Source: Rhodopirellula sp. P2
GTDB taxonomy: Bacteria > Planctomycetota > Planctomycetia > Pirellulales > Pirellulaceae
Direction of reading: 5' to 3'
Assembly (NCBI RefSeq): GCF_028768465.1
Contig: NZ_CP118225.1
Span: 4,321,001 to 4,385,000 of the forward strand
DNA length: 64,000 nucleotides
Part shown: one piece after another, positions 1 to 8,491 of the stretch
How positions within the stretch are numbered: position 1 is the stretch's first letter
Layout of the letters: each line of letters opens with the position of its first letter
Translations under genes and position numbers: made by a program
Notes under the pieces: model-generated
What the model was told of the DNA's origin: nothing
Databases searched by the model: none
Seen by the model: the letters and a program-made list of their open reading frames with translations, nothing else

Positions 1-163
1 CACCGAGGGTTGTCAATCTTACCTGGTGTCCGGGAAGCGATGCTTTCGCGAGGGGGGCGATTGCACCGGTGGCTGGCTTCAAATCGATCGGTGTGATGGA
101 ATTGCAATCAAACGACGTCAGCGGATGCCGCCTCGCGTGGAGCGAATGACGAAATCCGATGAG
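1..163. other. Window-edge intergenic stretch
   Basis: I see no convincing gene here. Open frames that cross it are antisense to the response regulator that ends at 164. Confidence 0.5.
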
Positions 164-658
164 TCAGAATTCACGGAACTCCGAGGCAATGCGACGGAAT
201 CGTGCCGAGACGGAGTGGGCGGCCGTCGAGCCATCGCCGGGCGGCATGGGGCTGTTGCCTTGAGTGATGAATCGCACGCAGCCGACCACCTGCTCTTTCG
301 AGACCGGCTTTCTCAAATAGGCGTTTCCACCCAGGACCGCAATCATTCGATGGATTTCACCATCTTCCATGCTGCTCGAAATGATGACGGGAATGGCGGC
401 AACTTTCGGGTTTGCGTCGGATCGAACGGTTTGCAACAAGTGCAGGCCGCTGACATGGGGCATGTCGATGTCGGCGATCACCAGGTCGGTGGGTTCGCGG
501 CGCAATTCCGTGAGCGCCGTGTCGCCACATGACGCATGAACGACTGAGTACCCCAGTTCTCGCATCCAGTGTCCCAATTGCTCTCGGATGACGCGAACGT
601 CGTCCGCGATCACACACCGGCGGGGGTGATCCGTTTCGTGGGGCGATGTTGTTGGCAT
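164..658 (-). CDS. Single-domain response regulator (CheY-like)
   Basis: A 164-residue protein made of one receiver domain with no output domain. The acidic pair D19/D20 (VIADD), the phospho-acceptor D63 in IADIDMP and the conserved K117 in YLRKPVS are all present, so it should accept phosphate and signal by protein contact. The last 30 residues are low complexity and are not a known effector. It lies 124 bp downstream of the phosphatidylcholine-synthase-like gene on the same strand. No histidine kinase is visible in the window, so its partner is unknown. The 5' neighbour has no signalling role that I recognise. Confidence 0.9.
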   Translation of the reverse strand: MPTTSPHETDHPRRCVIADDVRVIREQLGHWMRELGYSVVHASCGDTALTELRREPTDLVIADIDMPHVSGLHLLQTVRSDANPKVAAIPVIISSSMEDGEIHRMIAVLGGNAYLRKPVSKEQVVGCVRFITQGNSPMPPGDGSTAAHSVSARFRRIASEFREF

Positions 659-782
659 ATAGACTCGTGGGCGTGGAGGGAGCTCGCGACCAGGGAAGCG
701 AACGACGTGTAAGCGAACGACGTGCCAAACGGTTCAAACCATTCCGGGTTGGGTACGTCCAGTCTCTCCCCAAAGATCCCAA

Positions 783-1556
783 TCACGACGGGACCGATCG
801 GCTTGGCTGGGAACTTTCAGCGGCGGATTCGGGCGGGAAATCCTGAGGGCGTCGGCGCCAAAGCTGGATCGATGTGGCGACGTACGCGACGGGGTACCCG
901 AGCGAGATGACCGCCAGCCAAATTGGTGGGTGGGGATAAGACGGAAGCATCGCGAGCAAGGCCAGCGTCCAGACCGCAGATCCCAGTAGCAACCAACGCC
1001 GATGCCGGCGCGGTGCTTGGTTGGGATAAATCAAATGGATCGGCGCCACAGTCAATCCAGCCAGCAACCACAGCAGCACGGCGACGGGCCAAGGGCCCCA
1101 CGACACGTGCACGATTCCTGCGTAGAAGACCGCAATGTTCCAGTAGGACGGGAATCCACGAAAGAATCCGTGACGTTCGTTCTTTGCTTCGCGATGAGCA
1201 AATCCAAACAGACTGGCGCCCATCGCCAAGGAGACTGTGAACCCCAGCCCAGTTGGCATCCAGTCCATCCGCCAGGCCAGCATCAACGGGATAAACGCGA
1301 AGGTGAGGTAGTCCAACAAATCATCCATGGTCCGGCCGTCAATTGACGGGGCTGTCGTTTGGACGTGATAGCGGCGTGCCAGCGGACCATCGACGGCATC
1401 GATGAGTGTCGTCAACAAAAGCCATCCAAAGACTCGACGCGGATCGCAGTCGGTTTGGATGATCTCGTGCATCGCAAGGGCGGCAGGGATGATGCCGGAA
1501 GCGGTGAACACGTGCACGCCGTAGGCGATCCACTTTTCCCTGCGTGGCTTCCACAT
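783..1556 (-). CDS. pcs: Phosphatidylcholine synthase-like CDP-alcohol phosphatidyltransferase
   Basis: A 257-residue polytopic membrane enzyme. It carries the CDP-alcohol phosphotransferase signature: D53, D56-G57, A60-R61, G74, D78, D82. There are 12 residues between the Arg and the second Gly, which is the spacing I recall for bacterial phosphatidylcholine synthases and longer than in PgsA or PssA. The N-terminal YGVHVFTASG and the downstream GFPSYWN also fit Pcs, which condenses choline with CDP-diacylglycerol. Family membership is secure; choline as substrate is inferred from motif spacing. It begins 3 bp after the stop of the upstream phosphatase-fold gene, so the two are probably cotranscribed. 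Confidence 0.8.
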   Translation of the reverse strand: MWKPRREKWIAYGVHVFTASGIIPAALAMHEIIQTDCDPRRVFGWLLLTTLIDAVDGPLARRYHVQTTAPSIDGRTMDDLLDYLTFAFIPLMLAWRMDWMPTGLGFTVSLAMGASLFGFAHREAKNERHGFFRGFPSYWNIAVFYAGIVHVSWGPWPVAVLLWLLAGLTVAPIHLIYPNQAPRRHRRWLLLGSAVWTLALLAMLPSYPHPPIWLAVISLGYPVAYVATSIQLWRRRPQDFPPESAAESSQPSRSVPS

Positions 1557-1559
1557 GGC

Positions 1560-2711
1560 TCAACCAATCGCGGGCGTGCGAGAGGAAAAGGGGGCCGAGG
1601 CGGTGTTGATGTCGCTTGATTCAGCGGCTCGTTGAAGCTTTTCTTGGGCCTCTTCCTCATCGCTGGCCTTTTCTTCCAACGGCCGTTGCTCGTCTTTCAG
1701 CACGGGTTGCAATTGCAGATCGATGAGAATTGGAAAATGGTCCGAACCCACATGGTCCATGCGTTTCAGTTCCCGGATCGCAAAATGAGTGGAATGAAAA
1801 ACGTGGTCGAGGGGGAAACGCATCCAGACATGATCGGCATGAAAGGAGTTGTAGAAGCCACGGCCGCGTCGAGGGTCCAGCAGTTGGCTCAGTCGCAAGA
1901 ACAAACGTGTGGATGGCGACCAGGCGACATCGTTCAGGTCACCTCCGATCACGATCGGACGATCGTCTTCGGCGAGTTCTTTTCCCCACAGAACCAATTC
2001 TGCGTCACGAGCGATTGCGTCGTTATCGCGGATGGGTTCAGGAGGACGCGGGTGGACTCCGATCACGCGGATGGCTTCGCCACTGGGAAGTTCAATCAAC
2101 GCGTCGATCGAAGGAACATCATCTTGGACTCGAAATCGAATTTGGCTTTCGAGAATGGGGAGCCGCGATAGCATCGCCATCCCATACCAGTTGTCTTGTG
2201 GGTAGATGATCTGATGCGGGAAGATCGACTTTAGTTCTTCGAGGGTTGGTTTCCATCGCTCATCGATTTCAGCTGCAATGACCACGTCGGCATCAGTCTG
2301 TCGAACGACTCGCGACCACTGTTCGAATTGGCTGTTCTCCATTTCAACGTTGGTCACCAGCATCCGAAATCGACGTTGCTCAGCGGAGTCGTTCGTGGTT
2401 TGGGGGGGATCCCAGGTGGTGGCTTGGGTCGGCGCAACACCGGTGTAGGGCACAATCCGAAACAGGTGCCAGGCTGCGATGGCGACGGCCAAAACAGCGA
2501 TTGATTTCCAACTGATCGCGGGCGACTCTGCCCCGAATGAATTCACCGCAAAAAATGCGACCGCTGCGACAGTCGCAATCAAAACGATTTGAACGCGAGG
2601 GAAGTCCCAACCACGGATGAACCAGTGAGGATGCGAACTGAGCGGTGCAAGCGAACCGAACGCCAGCACTGCAAACAGCAGATAGATGACTGAGTTGAAT
2701 GTGGTCAGCAT
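1560..2711 (-). CDS. Membrane-anchored endonuclease/exonuclease/phosphatase family protein
   Basis: 383 residues. Three hydrophobic segments fill about residues 1-85. They are followed by an EEP (DNase I-like) domain with the hallmarks VTNVEMENS, AAEIDER, GVHPRPP, GGDLNDVAWSP and, near the end, the catalytic pair GSDHFPI. The N-E-H-D-N-D-H set of the fold is therefore present. Close relatives are annotated as YafD-like proteins. The substrate could be a phosphodiester lipid headgroup or nucleic acid; the neighbouring lipid-synthesis gene hints at lipid but does not prove it. The C-terminal 40 residues are charged and look disordered. Confidence 0.85.
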   Translation of the reverse strand: MLTTFNSVIYLLFAVLAFGSLAPLSSHPHWFIRGWDFPRVQIVLIATVAAVAFFAVNSFGAESPAISWKSIAVLAVAIAAWHLFRIVPYTGVAPTQATTWDPPQTTNDSAEQRRFRMLVTNVEMENSQFEQWSRVVRQTDADVVIAAEIDERWKPTLEELKSIFPHQIIYPQDNWYGMAMLSRLPILESQIRFRVQDDVPSIDALIELPSGEAIRVIGVHPRPPEPIRDNDAIARDAELVLWGKELAEDDRPIVIGGDLNDVAWSPSTRLFLRLSQLLDPRRGRGFYNSFHADHVWMRFPLDHVFHSTHFAIRELKRMDHVGSDHFPILIDLQLQPVLKDEQRPLEEKASDEEEAQEKLQRAAESSDINTASAPFSSRTPAIG

Positions 2712-2813
2712 CTGACGTCCCGTGGTCCGAGGAGTGCGAGTCGAGGCAAAATGAAGTTTTCCAGCAAGGCCGAGAGTGATGTGCCGACGGTCAAGGCGAG
2801 AACTGGGAGCGGT

Positions 2814-3359
2814 TCAATCCGCGATCAGTCGTTGTGCATCGTAAACGTTCTGCAGCAGGAGCGGATCGATGGGTTCACTCGATTTCGAATGCAGAACAGA
2901 AATGTCCCCGGTTGTTTCGAAGACCACGGCTTGGACTTCGTTCAGGCGGCAGGCGTTTGCTTCGCGAAGTTTCCCCATCAAATCGTTTTCGGTCAGATTG
3001 GCTCGATGAAGATTTTCGTGGAGGATCGTGGAACCCGCCATCAACAGCACCGGTTGGTTGTCGATGCACTGACTGAACTTGTTCGAGCGACGGCGAAAGA
3101 ACGCAACGGCCCACTGGAGCGTGAAAAGCGAGAGCAAGGCCAGCGACCCTGCGAACAAAGTGGGGGAGGGCTGGGAAATGGTGGCACCCAAGATGGACCC
3201 GGTGGCGATGGTCATCGCGAAGTCCGGAGCCGACATCTTTGAGAAACTGCGCAGCCCAGTGACGCGTGTGTAGACCATCACGGCGGCATACGCAAAGAAC
3301 GCTGTCAACAGAATCCCCGCGATCTCAGTCGAGGAGATGTCAATCCATTTTTCGAACAT
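2814..3359 (-). CDS. DUF421 (YetF-type) membrane protein
   Basis: 181 residues with three N-terminal transmembrane helices, followed by a small cytoplasmic alpha/beta domain. The sequence VTGLRSFSKMSAPDFAMTIA and the later NLTENDLMGKLRE are typical of DUF421/YetF proteins. Family length is usually 160-230 residues, so it is full length. Function is unknown; relatives are linked to envelope or spore membranes in firmicutes. It lies 102 bp upstream of the endonuclease/exonuclease/phosphatase gene, in the same direction. Confidence 0.88.
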   Translation of the reverse strand: MFEKWIDISSTEIAGILLTAFFAYAAVMVYTRVTGLRSFSKMSAPDFAMTIATGSILGATISQPSPTLFAGSLALLSLFTLQWAVAFFRRRSNKFSQCIDNQPVLLMAGSTILHENLHRANLTENDLMGKLREANACRLNEVQAVVFETTGDISVLHSKSSEPIDPLLLQNVYDAQRLIAD

Positions 3360-3504
3360 CGGGTTCTGTCCTAAGCGAGAGTGGCGTCCAAAAGGGCGAG
3401 AGGACGAAGAATTGGGCGGCGGTTTGTCCCCTGCATTTCAGTGCGGAGTGGGATGCCGAGACGCCCAATTCGATCGGAATGATTCCGAAACCTGACGGTG
3501 CAGA

Positions 3505-3684
3505 TTACAGAACCACAATCAGTGCGTGGATGATTCCGATGATCCAGAATCCGACCAGAGTCAGCACAATGTTCAGCAGGAACTGAGTCCCCACCCCTTT
3601 GTCCATGTAGACAGCCAGGGGTGGCAGTAGAATCGCAAGCAAAACCTTGAGGACAGTGTTTTCATTTTTTGCAACGGTTGTCAT
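3505..3684 (-). CDS. Pmp3/YqaE-family small hydrophobic peptide (UPF0057)
   Basis: A 59-residue gene found by hand translation. It has two transmembrane helices joined by a short loop, with the family core LLPPLAVYMDKG, then LNIVLTLVGFWIIGIIHAL. This is the classical Pmp3 pattern (PPLgVfl..G ... LN..LTllgw.pG.iHA.). Pmp3 proteins affect membrane potential and salt or cold tolerance in plants and yeast; the role in bacteria is poorly known. A ribosome-binding-like GGAGAAACAAA precedes the ATG. It sits among other stress-type small genes. Confidence 0.9.
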   Translation of the reverse strand: MTTVAKNENTVLKVLLAILLPPLAVYMDKGVGTQFLLNIVLTLVGFWIIGIIHALIVVL

Positions 3685-3768
3685 TTTGTTTCTCCGGTGA
3701 ACGGGATGGGAAAGCAGAAGGGCGACGTGGTTCGCGTGTGTTGAACGAGAACGCGATCAGTCAACGAA

Positions 3769-4044
3769 TCACTCGTCGGCGGGGAGATCGATGTCGACGT
3801 CCGGAACTTCGATCGTCTTCTCTTTCATGTTGACATCCACATCGGGCACTTTGACCTTGCTTTCCTTGGTGGAGATATCGACGTCGGGTGCATCGACGTC
3901 GTACTCGGGCAGCTGACCTGAGTCGCCCTTCACATCGACATCGACCGTCGGCATTTCACCGTCGCGAGTTTGTTCCACGTCGCAACCGGTCGTTGCGAGT
4001 GCCAGGGAAAGCGACAGCAACGTCGTCAGAAATGTCTTGTTCAT
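3769..4044 (-). CDS. Small putative lipoprotein with VPDVDV repeats
   Basis: 91 residues. The N-terminus is MNKTFLTTLLSL followed by LATTGCDVEQ, a lipoprotein signal with the lipidated Cys at residue 21. The mature part is highly acidic and contains about five imperfect Asp/Val repeats (PTVDVDV, APDVDIS, VPDVDVN, VPDVDID). I know no family function; alternating Val/Asp could form an acidic beta-rich or cation-binding surface. It is 84 bp upstream of the Pmp3-like gene on the same strand and may share its promoter. Confidence 0.75.
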   Translation of the reverse strand: MNKTFLTTLLSLSLALATTGCDVEQTRDGEMPTVDVDVKGDSGQLPEYDVDAPDVDISTKESKVKVPDVDVNMKEKTIEVPDVDIDLPADE

Positions 4045-4442
4045 CTTGATTCTTTCATGGGTGGATCAGGACAGCGGCGTCGAACCTGATCGTGGTGTTT
4101 GCGTTGATGCCGCGAGAGAACTGTCAAGGCAAAGGGTGTGCCAAATCAGCCGGTTGTTGCCGGAGAGAGCGTCCGGGATGCCTCAGCACCTCTGTTGAAC
4201 TGCGGGCAGGCAGTGTGTCCCACCCAATCAACACCGAGACTGACAGCCAACCGGTCACGTTGGTGCCAAATCATTCTTTCATCAACGCTCAACCGGTGAG
4301 GGCAGACGAACGTCAGGCTTGTGAATCGATCGAAATGTCGCCTGTGTTTCAAACTCACAACGAGTGGCACGGTCGTTGCGTTCTGTTGGTTCTGCTGGCC
4401 CCATCACTTCGCTGGGGCGTACTTCAATCAAGGAACGACGTC
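4045..4442. other. Divergent intergenic region
   Basis: About 400 bp between the divergently transcribed lipoprotein and small membrane protein genes. An open frame runs through it into the downstream gene, but its residues look random and its better start is internal. It presumably holds two divergent promoters; I could not assign -35/-10 boxes. Confidence 0.4.
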
Positions 4443-4616
4443 ATGGCCAATGAAACTGGCATCTTCGAAGAAACAAAGAAGGCTGTTACCAACGACGAGC
4501 GTCCGCTCGGTGAGGAATCACCGGGGGCACCATTCTTGTTCGTGGCGCTCAGTTACCTGGCAGTGCTTGCGGCGGTGTCGGGTGTGGTCGCGTTGATCAT
4601 GTGGGCCTCGAATTGA
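4443..4616 (+). CDS. Small single-pass membrane protein
   Basis: 57 residues: a polar N-terminus (MANETGIFEETKKAV) and one transmembrane helix, about residues 31-54 (FLFVALSYLAVLAAVSGVV). The start is chosen for the AAGGA ribosome-binding site about 8 bp upstream (TCAAGGAACGACGTC). The longer frame that begins at 4092 gives low-complexity, non-protein-like sequence. I do not recognise a family. It is followed 51 bp later by a second small gene in the same direction. Confidence 0.65.
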   Translation: MANETGIFEETKKAVTNDERPLGEESPGAPFLFVALSYLAVLAAVSGVVALIMWASN

Positions 4617-4667
4617 CGCTGGTGAACCAATTGGTTCTGACGCCACCCATCCTTCCAGGAGAACGAA

Positions 4668-5018
4668 ATGAAACTTTCGCCTGAACTCGAGGCAGTGCTT
4701 TCCGAGTTGGCAGCGCAGTGCTGCGACGCACTGGAGCCAAGTCAAACACTGAATCAAGCACGTGTCGCATCACTCTGCCTGAATTTGTCGACCAGCGGTT
4801 GGGAGCGACATTCTGAAAACAGTCCACCGCTGTCAGTTGTTGTGAAGGACAGGGCAAAAGAGCACCGGCCGGAAATCACGATCCATCGTGGTGGCGAACT
4901 GGACGCGGTGGTGGGGAAGATCCAGTCCGCCTACGACGATGTTCGCCGAAGGCAAGCGTCTTCGGCTGGGGAGGATCCTGCGGGGACGGCGATGCCTCCC
5001 CGGACATCCTTGTCCTGA
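4668..5018 (+). CDS. Hypothetical protein, 116 aa
   Basis: The ATG follows a good ribosome-binding site (CAGGAGAACGAA). The protein is soluble and mixed alpha/beta. Residues 1-60 look helical (SPELEAVLSELAAQCCDAL) and the tail is Pro/Ser-rich. I do not recognise a family and assign no function. It is probably cotranscribed with the small membrane protein upstream. Confidence 0.6.
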   Translation: MKLSPELEAVLSELAAQCCDALEPSQTLNQARVASLCLNLSTSGWERHSENSPPLSVVVKDRAKEHRPEITIHRGGELDAVVGKIQSAYDDVRRRQASSAGEDPAGTAMPPRTSLS

Positions 5019-5115
5019 CCGCCTTGTTCGAACTGCGTGGCAGCGTCTTTCGCGGCTCGGCCTTCCCGGGAACGGGAGTCGATGTGGCTTCGCCAGGACA
5101 GGTTGGTTGCCAGCC

Positions 5116-5499
5116 TCACTCGCCGCGAGCGAGTGTCTCAATTTCGACCATCAGTTGTTCCAGCTTGGGGCCCACGGACGCGTGGGTGTGCTGGGCCGCT
5201 GCGGCATCCTCGCTTCTTGCTGCGTCGATGAAGGGCTGCAGTTGATCGACGGGCGGACCAGTTTCGAAGGTGCTCAGCAGCCCTTTGAGTGCATGTCCTG
5301 TTCGAGCGGCTTCGCTCCAGTTGCCTGTGTCGACAGATTGTTGAACCTGTTTCAACATAGGCGGTCCGTCTTCGGCCGCGATGCTGGCCAGCATCACGAG
5401 CATGTCTTCGTCGCCGGCAACTCGCTGAAGAGCGGCAGCAAAACGTTTGCGTTGGGCTTCATTCATGGGAGGGCTGAGGGGGGATGTCTGATCGGGCAT
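5116..5499 (-). CDS. HPt (histidine phosphotransfer) domain protein
   Basis: 127 residues from the ATG at 5499; a GTG at 5508 is an alternative start. The protein is all-helical with the HPt signature RTGHALKGLLSTF, where the His (residue 69) is the phospho-acceptor. Single-domain HPt proteins shuttle phosphate between a hybrid kinase and a response regulator. It lies 133 bp downstream of the NtrC-type regulator, on the same strand, which makes that regulator or one of the lone receivers in this window a candidate partner. No kinase is visible nearby. Confidence 0.82.
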   Translation of the reverse strand: MPDQTSPLSPPMNEAQRKRFAAALQRVAGDEDMLVMLASIAAEDGPPMLKQVQQSVDTGNWSEAARTGHALKGLLSTFETGPPVDQLQPFIDAARSEDAAAAQHTHASVGPKLEQLMVEIETLARGE

Positions 5500-5632
5500 G
5501 AATGCCACTCACAGGGAAGAAGGGAAGGTCGGTGTCGCTCGAGCTTCAAGGCGAGACAAGCGATGAATTCGCAAGCGACGCGTTGAACGTTTGGGCGGAC
5601 ACCGGCGAGGACGCAGGAACGGGTTGGCGGAC

Positions 5633-7096
5633 TCAGGACTCAACCGCAATGTCGCTCTTCAGGACGATGTTGTACGAGTTGATCCGGTCTCGAAGTTTGC
5701 CGCGGGTGATTCCAAGAATTTCAGCGGCCTGACTTTGGTTGCCATCGGTCGCTTGAAGGACCTGCAGGATGACGAAGCGTTCCATGTACTCCATGGCTTC
5801 ACCATACACGTTCGTGGATTTTTCTTTCAGCAGTCGCTTGACCAGTTGGGGAAGCTGGCTGCCGGGGGCTTGGTTTTCCAATGTCTCCCCCGACTTGGCA
5901 TCAGGTTTGTTTCCATTGGGCCTGGGGCCAGCGATTGCATCCGGCAGAGTGTCTGGGGTAATCACTGGCATCACCGTGTCGAGGACACAACGACGGATGA
6001 CGGCACGAAGTTGGCGAACGTTGCCGGGCCAGTCGTAGACCGTCAACAAATCAACCGCTTCCGGTGACAGGCCTTCTAGGTCAGGCTTGTTGAATTCAAT
6101 CTTTGCTTGTGCCAGAAAGAATCGAATCAATGCGGGGACGTCACTCAGGCGATCCCGCAAGGGAGGCAGTTCGATCGTGACCCCGTTGAGGCGATACAGG
6201 AGGTCCTCTCGGTAGTCACCGTCCACCACCATCTGTTCGAGTGGTCGGTTGGTGGCGGCAATGATGCGGACATTGGTGGTCAACTCTTTGTTGCCACCGA
6301 CTCGTTCGAAACGTTGTTCCTGCAGCACGCGAAGAACTTTGGCCTGGACCGACGGAGCCATGTCTCCGATTTCGTCGAGAAACAGAGTTCCACCGTTGCA
6401 CTGTTCAAACTTGCCGATCCGACGCGATTCGGCGCCGGTGAAGGCCCCTTTTTCGTGCCCGAACAGTTCGCTCTCGAGCAGGTTGTCGGGGAGGGCGGCG
6501 CAGTTCACCGCGAGAAACGTTTCTTCGCTGCGATGGCTGTACTGGAACAACGCTCGAGCGACCAGTTCTTTGCCTGTCCCACTCTCGCCTCGTACCAAAA
6601 TGGGCACGTCCTGCTTGGCCACCTTGCCGACTGCTTTGAAAACGTCCAGCATGACCGGCGAGCGACCGATGAACAGTTCGGCGGATTGGTCGCCGCCCTC
6701 GTCATCGGCAGAGATCGCGACGGGGACACTGCTGATTTGTCGTTGTTCGATCGCCTTTTCGACGAGATCGCGAAGCGACTCAACGTTCAAAGGTTTGGCG
6801 ATGTAATCGAACGCTCCCAGTTGCATCGCTTCGATCGCGGTTTTGCTGGCCGCTTCAACGGTCATGAAGATCACGGGGATGCGGCGATCGTGCTCGCGAA
6901 TTTCGCAGTAAACGGCGAGTCCATTTTGGTCGGGGAGCTGAATGTCCAGGAGCACCGCGTCGAAATTGCCCTCCCGAATCTGGGTCAATCCGGTTGCGGC
7001 GTCGGCGGCGACCGACACGTCCGCAATGGGAGCCAACGCTTTCTCGGCGAGCGCCAAGATGGTTCGGTCATCGTCGATGACGAGAAGGCTGGGCAT
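5633..7096 (-). CDS. NtrC-family sigma-54-dependent response regulator
   Basis: 487 residues from the ATG at 7096. The upstream 27-residue extension has no domain character and starts from an alternative codon, so I rejected it. Receiver domain: about residues 3-118, with phospho-acceptor D51 (LLDIQLPDQNG) and K101. AAA+ domain: Walker A GESGTGKE at 170, GAFTGA sigma-54 contact loop at 217-222, Walker B GGTLFLDEIGD at 235. The C-terminal Fis-type helix-turn-helix is GNQSQAAEILGITRGKL. It should activate sigma-54 promoters when phosphorylated. Its targets are not evident, and no matching kinase lies next to it. Confidence 0.95.
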   Translation of the reverse strand: MPSLLVIDDDRTILALAEKALAPIADVSVAADAATGLTQIREGNFDAVLLDIQLPDQNGLAVYCEIREHDRRIPVIFMTVEAASKTAIEAMQLGAFDYIAKPLNVESLRDLVEKAIEQRQISSVPVAISADDEGGDQSAELFIGRSPVMLDVFKAVGKVAKQDVPILVRGESGTGKELVARALFQYSHRSEETFLAVNCAALPDNLLESELFGHEKGAFTGAESRRIGKFEQCNGGTLFLDEIGDMAPSVQAKVLRVLQEQRFERVGGNKELTTNVRIIAATNRPLEQMVVDGDYREDLLYRLNGVTIELPPLRDRLSDVPALIRFFLAQAKIEFNKPDLEGLSPEAVDLLTVYDWPGNVRQLRAVIRRCVLDTVMPVITPDTLPDAIAGPRPNGNKPDAKSGETLENQAPGSQLPQLVKRLLKEKSTNVYGEAMEYMERFVILQVLQATDGNQSQAAEILGITRGKLRDRINSYNIVLKSDIAVES

Positions 7097-7265
7097 AGAT
7101 TTCGACCACTTTGAGCGAGGTGCGGTTTGGGGCCCCGTCTCAGTGTGAGGGGCGTGAAGAGCGGTGCCTGCTGCCATAGGAGATCACCCGAAGGGAGAGA
7201 TTATCGTTTGAAGAATCGTTTGTCGATCAGTTTGGTTGATGGCCGAGCAATTTTCGGGCCAACAT

Positions 7266-8384
7266 TCAAGTGGCCATCGCCGTGGGGACTGTTTCAGAGA
7301 CCACCTGAGCGACCACATTGCTCAAATTTCCGCCACGGCGTTGTCGGTCAGCTCCCGTTCCCGCCGAGACCAATTGGTTGGCGAAGTCTTCCACGGGGCG
7401 GGCCTCCCCGGTGGCAATCAGTGCTGGTTGCAGTGCTGACATCAGGCGATCGAGCAGATCTGCGGCCGGAATCATTTCGCTGGTCACCGGATCGACCAAC
7501 TGCTCGCTCATTCCGTATCTGGCAGCATGCCAGATGGAATAGGAAAGCACCGATGGATGAATGGCTGGGATGGGGTGTTGATGGGTTGCCTCCGAGACCG
7601 CCTGCATCACGATGGCACGGACGATCCCGACGTAGCCGACAGTTTCCTCGACATGAGTCATCACGTCTGCCGCCCGAAATTCAATCGTTGGCACACGAGT
7701 TGGCAATCGGATGTCCCAGTAGAGAAAGCTCTCGTCTCGGATCGCGCCACACGCCACCAGATCGTCCACGCATCGCGAATAGTCAGCGAGTGAGTCGAAC
7801 TGCGGGGGAGGTCCGGCCATCGGCCATTGGGCCCACAGTTCACGGCGGTAACTCGCGTACCCCGTGTCGACGCCGTTCCAAAAGGGCGAGTTGGCGGTGA
7901 TCGCTTGCAGAATTGGAAGCCATCGCCGGCAACGATTCATCACTTGAATCCCAAGCTCTCGATCATCCATGGCGACGTGCACGTGACAACCGAAGATGAA
8001 CAATTCGCGAGCGATCTGTTGGTAGCGATCTGTCATCGCCAAGTATCGATCTTTGGGCGTCAGAACTTCTTCATCGGGGAGTGGCAACGGGTTGGTGCCC
8101 GCCGCGGCCAGTTCGGTCTCGTTGGATCGGGCGGCTTCGATCAACAGGTGACGCGTTTGATTCAGGGCACTCCGAACCTGTTCCAGGCTGCTGCAAACGT
8201 CCGATGCCATTTCGATTTGGTTCAGATGCAGCTCATGTTGGATTTCTGATCCGACCGCCTGAGAACCACGATTGCGCCGTATGGTCTGCATCACTTCTTT
8301 GCAGTTCGGAATCAACTCGCCGCTTTGAGGGTCGACAAGTTGATACTCTTCTTCGACGCCGATGGTGGGGATGGTGAACGACAC
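7266..8384 (-). CDS. ybdK: YbdK-type carboxylate-amine ligase (glutamate-cysteine ligase family 2)
   Basis: 372 residues starting at a GTG preceded by a GGAG ribosome-binding site. The N-terminal GVEEEYQLVDP, the HELHLNQIEMAS segment, GCHVHVAMDD and TIEFRAADV are signature pieces of the GCS2/YbdK ATP-grasp-like family. E. coli YbdK has weak glutamate-cysteine ligase activity in vitro. Here it could make a gamma-glutamyl thiol precursor or another amide; the true substrate cannot be read from sequence. It stands alone between the sigma-54 regulator and the amidohydrolase. Confidence 0.9.
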   Translation of the reverse strand: MSFTIPTIGVEEEYQLVDPQSGELIPNCKEVMQTIRRNRGSQAVGSEIQHELHLNQIEMASDVCSSLEQVRSALNQTRHLLIEAARSNETELAAAGTNPLPLPDEEVLTPKDRYLAMTDRYQQIARELFIFGCHVHVAMDDRELGIQVMNRCRRWLPILQAITANSPFWNGVDTGYASYRRELWAQWPMAGPPPQFDSLADYSRCVDDLVACGAIRDESFLYWDIRLPTRVPTIEFRAADVMTHVEETVGYVGIVRAIVMQAVSEATHQHPIPAIHPSVLSYSIWHAARYGMSEQLVDPVTSEMIPAADLLDRLMSALQPALIATGEARPVEDFANQLVSAGTGADRQRRGGNLSNVVAQVVSETVPTAMAT

Positions 8385-8491
8385 GAGGGATCTCCAATCA
8401 AACAGGGGACCGCCGATTGGATACCGGACGGGGCAGGAACGAAGTCAGGGGAAGACGACAATGATGCGGTGCGTGACCGCAGACGGCTGAG

